From the NCBI GenBank assembly GCA_900618425.1, contig UZAN01039547.1:62001-126000 (forward strand): DNA of 64,000 bases, read 5' to 3'. Positions 59,750 through 64,000 of the stretch are shown one piece after another. Each line of letters begins with the position of its first letter. The first letter of the stretch is position 1. The translations under genes were made by a program, and so were the position numbers. The notes beneath the pieces are model-generated. The model ran no database searches. It saw only the letters and a program-made list of their open reading frames with translations, and was not told the origin of the DNA. This stretch comes from Echinostoma caproni. Lineage: Eukaryota; Platyhelminthes; Trematoda; Plagiorchiida; Echinostomatidae.

Positions 59750-62290
59750 CTTTTCATGATATACCGGATAAGAGTAGCAATTTTCATGATCAAAAAAGAT
59801 AACTCATCAGATTGAGTTTTGATCGCAATATCGTATTATGTTTCCATTGAGTGCATCTGTTTTATGCTGCATTTGCCCTATCTGGTGTTCACAGACGGCT
59901 TTATTGTTCACCCGATTGCTTCACCCTTTACAAAATCATATCCGAATAAATCATCAATCCGCACGAAGCAATCGATTCATTAAGTACTTTTAGACTCTGT
60001 CCTTGTAATTCCCTTGATTATAATTTACTACCTAAATTGATCCAAATATGTTTTTATTGACTCTTCAATTGCTTATTAGAGGAAAAACAACTGACGAAAG
60101 AAATGATCACCTATAGACTAGCATTATACTATCAGAAGTGGGCGCTTTTGATTCTCATAAATATTTCAGATAAAATACACTTTTACCCACCAACGTTTAC
60201 CCACCCACGGATATTCCTCATACCTAGTCAGTGCTGAATATGAAATAAAATTGTTCTCGTTCATTAGTGTACTTCATGGAGTTTTTCCTATACACTTGAA
60301 CATATGTTTTCTGCAATGAACTTCAGTTTAGGTGCAGTAAAATGGTTCCTAAAATATATCGCAGAATCTCAAAATCTTGTGTCTACGTTCAAACTACTGT
60401 TGGAAGAAGAATATTTCCAGTTTCTCTTCACACATCACAATGAATCAAATTGAAGGACCGGATGCGTACTTCTCGTACAGCTGCTATATCTCTACGATAC
60501 GAAAATTATCATTTTCAGCTGCGGTACAAAATGTACTTATAACGTAATCGTCTCTAGTAATAAATCCTAGAAATTTTTTCAGTTGGATCGTGCACAACCT
60601 TTCTGGTTACTTTTTAAACCATGATGTTGTCCCTGCTACGGAGTTCTTTGTAATGACCAACAAGGAGCTCTGGAGAGTCTTTTCGTCCTTGTTAAGATAC
60701 ATCATTAGTGCCTACAGCCCTTAGCTTTGTGTTACACGGTTGACGGTCGACACTTTGCACGAATGGTGATATTAATTTAGGATGTTTATTTTTAATTAGT
60801 CGATTTAATTCTCATGAATCCCAGACACAACAAACACTAAAAACATTCTTTAATGTCCGTTGAAATCGAGTAAAAACGACTGAAGGTTAGGTATTTTGGT
60901 TTGTGTGCGTTTCATTCATTCAGAATTCAGTTTCTTATCCCCCACTGAATGAGTCTTGTTTGTGATGGAATTTTTTTCAATCACATACAAAAAACACCGA
61001 TACAAAATCGCAAATAATAAAAGGGTTTTTGTGATAAGAACCAATTAGGAGTGTGCTTGTGGGAAATTAAACACGTGTCTGGACCGGTACCGCCACCCAA
61101 AACGACGAGACCCAACAAGGCTGAAACACCTGTTTCGCAATTCTCAGTGTTTTGGGTAAACACTAAATACTATTTTCCCAGATTTTGCAAACTTAATAAT
61201 AGTCCGGAAAAGGTTTGCAGCATTCCATAACCCAGCTGTGGATGGAGGTTTTAACCGGTCAGAATCTTTCAATTTCACGCTTTTACATACTTGATCGTTA
61301 ATAGCCAATCTGTGTAATTTATCAGTTCAGAGGTTTATCCTTCCCTTCTAAAGACTACTAAGTACATTATTTGCCTCAAAAATCTATTTCATGTTTGCTG
61401 TTCACAACCGAGATCAGCTACAGTGCAATGGTGTGAATAACCGTGGATTCTGTTGTACAGCAAAGCGTTTATCAGAACTTGCTAGGTTAGATGATGATTA
61501 AACCAGTATGGAATAAAAATTTGTGAATCCATAGATGTGGGAGATCAATTTTTCTCATAAATCTTTTTCAGAACTTACTAATTCTCTGAGAACTGTTGAG
61601 TTCCAGTGTAGGTACACATCATTAGGTGGAAGTAACATCCCTAAAAATGCTTCCAAGTTACTATAGTACGAGTTATAGTCATCAAATATCATTAGTCTCA
61701 AACCCATAACTTCAATTATCTGTTGGCATAAGATAATTAATACCCCGAAAACCACCTTGAACACTAGTTAAATGTGGTGACACTTAAGAGAATTCGATCA
61801 CATTTGGAACCCAGAGATCCATTTTGTCGGCACTGTCAATAAGGCAGTTCCAGTTTGCATCAGATGCCTTCATACAGACCATTTCTGAGGTGGATTTGTC
61901 TTCTCTTTTTTATGCAACACCCAAATTGTAGCTTTTATCTCTAAATATAACAAGAGTACCTTCGTTTTAATTTCACTAATTAATTGCATAAAACTTGTAT
62001 AATTCATTTTTCGAAGTTAGTTGCAGTCAATCAGTGGTTGAAGAAAGTTAATTAACAATTGAGAAATTAGTAACACAATGATGGGATTTGAAAATAAAGA
62101 AACAAGTGATTGGTTTGTTTTGTGAAGCGCCTATACAGCCCCCTGTCATAAACGTTTTGAAGGTGGAAAATGCATTACACATAAATTGAAACGGTGGCAA
62201 CCAACCGTTTCAGGTTATGTATATTTTACTGGGCGAAAAAATCTCAATTCTTTTGTTATTCAATCAAACCTATTTCTCATAATTTGCAAC
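59750..62290. other. Non-coding stretch, nothing firm
   Basis: No supported exon. A weak hammerhead-like string lies at 61101-61150 (see rejected items). Confidence 0.45.
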
Positions 62291-62298
62291 ACTCTTAG

Positions 62299-62372
62299 GA
62301 GAAGTTGGCCCCAAAACACGTGTTCTCAATGCTACCGTGGGAGATTTTGCTCTGCTCAAAGCTACTTTTCGA
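62299..62372 (+). CDS. Candidate small exon, Ig-strand-like
   Basis: After CAACACTCTTAG the frame with two carried bases reads EVGPKTRVLNATVGDFALLK and ATFR, reaching a possible GTATCT donor. The pattern P.R....VGD.ALLK resembles early strands of an Ig-like domain, but the Cys expected after ALLK is Ala. The donor is weak. Confidence 0.22.
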
Positions 62373-62675
62373 GTATCTTATATATTACCATCATCTACCA
62401 ATTCAATGAGTTTCAGGAACAAGTAACCGATCGTTGTTTAACACCATTAACCAGATATTAATTACTTTTATTTATTTATTTTTTGGCAAATAAAGTGAGA
62501 ATAAAGAAATTTTGTTTCACAATTTGTCATTCGTAATTGGTCATGCAGTGTCAGTGCTATCAGACGGGACTGGAAAACCTTCAAATCACTGTGCAGTCGT
62601 CTCACATGAAATAATCATTTTTGACGACAGTTGAAGTCCTCCGGCAATGATTCACAGACTGATTAATTTACTGAC

Positions 62676-62730
62676 GGACTGATTCATTCATTCATTGTTT
62701 TATTCATTTGTTCGTTCATTCATTGATATT
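62676..62730. repeat. Imperfect (ATTC)n repeat
   Basis: Tandem ATTC/GTTC units over about 50 bases. Confidence 0.8.
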
Positions 62731-63474
62731 TTATATCGCCGATTGCTAATTTCTAATTAAAATCAAAGAAATGGTAGCTGACAATTTCTCACAGTTTTTC
62801 TATCCCTACAGTGTTTAGCAGATTTTCAGTAAAATCATAGGGTAACAAAAGAACAAGCATTCAGTTCAAAGTCAAATGCATTCGTGATGTAGTTATTATT
62901 CTCTTTTTTGAACAGAAATCTGCAGGCACTTACAATCCTGGCCTAGCTTTGTTCTACTCCAAACAATGTATGATAAATTGAATCTAGCTGGCAGGACGTA
63001 TTGAAAAGGTTTATGGCTCTAAGATGGTCATTTAAAATGAGATTCTGTATTAATTGCCGCTTTACTGTTTCCACGTGTCTTTACACCAACCACAAATTCA
63101 TATACATTGTTGGCATTAATAATTCATCTGCTAACTGATAACGTAGTTGAACATTGCCAAGCTAGCCGAGCAGCTGCCATACCACACAACAGCAGCTACG
63201 CGGTAGTTAGTTATAAAGTACATCTCTTTGAATTCACAACTGAACTGTTTGTTCTGCGTAAAATAACTTTTCAGTTAATACAAATCAAGTCAGAAATGTA
63301 CTTTAACCATCCATTAGGGTCGAAATTTTCCGTGAAAAAAGTTATCGCTTATGCACATACGATTGGAATGAATTTGAAGATACGACATGCACTAAATAGG
63401 CAGTGATTTTTCGTTCACAGTTGTTAATTTTAATGCAAATAGCACGAATAATCCTGATATTTGTGTTTCCCCAG

Positions 63475-63528
63475 CTCATGAGGAGAAGAAGGAAATATCT
63501 GCCTTTCAAAAAAACAATCAGGAACTGA
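63475..63528 (+). CDS. Weak terminal-exon candidate
   Basis: A good acceptor (TTTGTGTTTCCCCAG) opens a short basic frame LMRRRRKYLPFKKTIRN with a stop. Another frame (HEEKKEISAFQKNNQELNN) is equally open, so the coding frame cannot be chosen. Confidence 0.18.
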   Translation, partial: LMRRRRKYLPFKKTIRN

Positions 63529-64000
63529 ATAATTGAATAGACTTTCAGGTGTTTAAAACGTACATATCAGAATGACACATACTTAGTACGATTCCCTTAT
63601 ACATTTGGTACTCTCCAGGGTGAACAGTTACAACAGATTGACTTACCAAGGTTTTATCATTGTTCAAATCCGTGTAGTTTTTTCGTCTTACATAGTGTAC
63701 CTTGAATAACCAGTCGGCTAACCCCATTTCTTCATTGCCCTTCTCCACCGATTCCAGATATGTCTAAACTTTCGTGGAACATTTCGTGAAAAATGTAATA
63801 CCTTTATTTGGAACTAATGTGCCAGTGCCCAAGTTTGGATAAGGCTTTTCCTTGGTGCCCATAACTGTTGCTTGGACTAACGGTGAAAACTGTCAGAGTG
63901 ACATTTTACTCAGAGTGACATCAAAAAAATCAATTAAGTTGTATATATAACTTCTACGTAAAAAGCCATCTCGTTGAAAAAATCTGGTCACGTTTCACAA

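Noticed and set aside
61101..61150. Hammerhead-like string GACGAGACCCAACAAGG then CUGAAAC on the plus strand
   Set aside because: The first core block is not CUGANGA, GUC is absent, and no A or B box precedes it. It may be a very old copy but cannot be supported.
1..64000. CRISPR arrays, bacterial operons, phage genes or viral genes
   Set aside because: No spaced direct repeats, no ribosome-binding-site-led gene runs and no viral proteins were seen; all signals are those of a eukaryotic genome.

Overview
The window looks like draft nuclear genome of a parasitic flatworm, most likely a trematode fluke. It is AT-rich and gene-poor, with short exons in long non-coding stretches, assembly gaps (a long N run at 3057-3888 and a short one at 36632-36637) and many decayed repeats. 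The strongest taxonomic hint is a family of tRNA-derived short elements carrying hammerhead-ribozyme motifs, an association known from schistosomes (the Smalpha type). Species and genus cannot be read from the sequence. There are no bacterial operons, ribosome binding sites or CRISPR arrays, so genes were sought as exons bounded by splice signals and matched in codon phase.

Layout. 1-1,650: a possible exon and the remains of a CR1/Jockey-like LINE reverse transcriptase. 3,999-4,857 (minus): a compact gene of tiny exons, with CUB-like sequence, one membrane helix, a short tail and a polyadenylation signal. 5,817-6,715 (minus): an uncharacterised gene of about three exons. 7,609-19,000: mostly non-coding, with a few isolated exon candidates, two hammerhead SINEs and a GACT repeat. 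20,323-23,209: a terminal exon on the minus strand, and a plus-strand membrane-protein gene whose putative intron holds a head-to-head hammerhead SINE pair. 24,880-31,190: LINE fragments, a second tRNA-SINE family and two exon candidates. 33,035-38,225 (plus): a promoter-like CCAAT cluster, a 169-residue first exon, a small internal exon and a terminal exon. 36,163-40,777 (minus): four coding-like segments. 41,000-64,000: sparse, with isolated exons (42,931-43,014; 44,177-44,380; 45,306-45,392), another LINE 3' end (minus) and a cluster of three hammerhead motifs near 54.5-54.9 kb.

No protein could be assigned to a named gene. The most interesting material is the hammerhead SINE family (nine motifs in 64 kb, two of them in identical head-to-head composites), a LINE 3'-terminal hairpin conserved through a compensatory base-pair change, a 313-base near-complete foldback beside a predicted splice donor, and the microexon membrane-protein gene.
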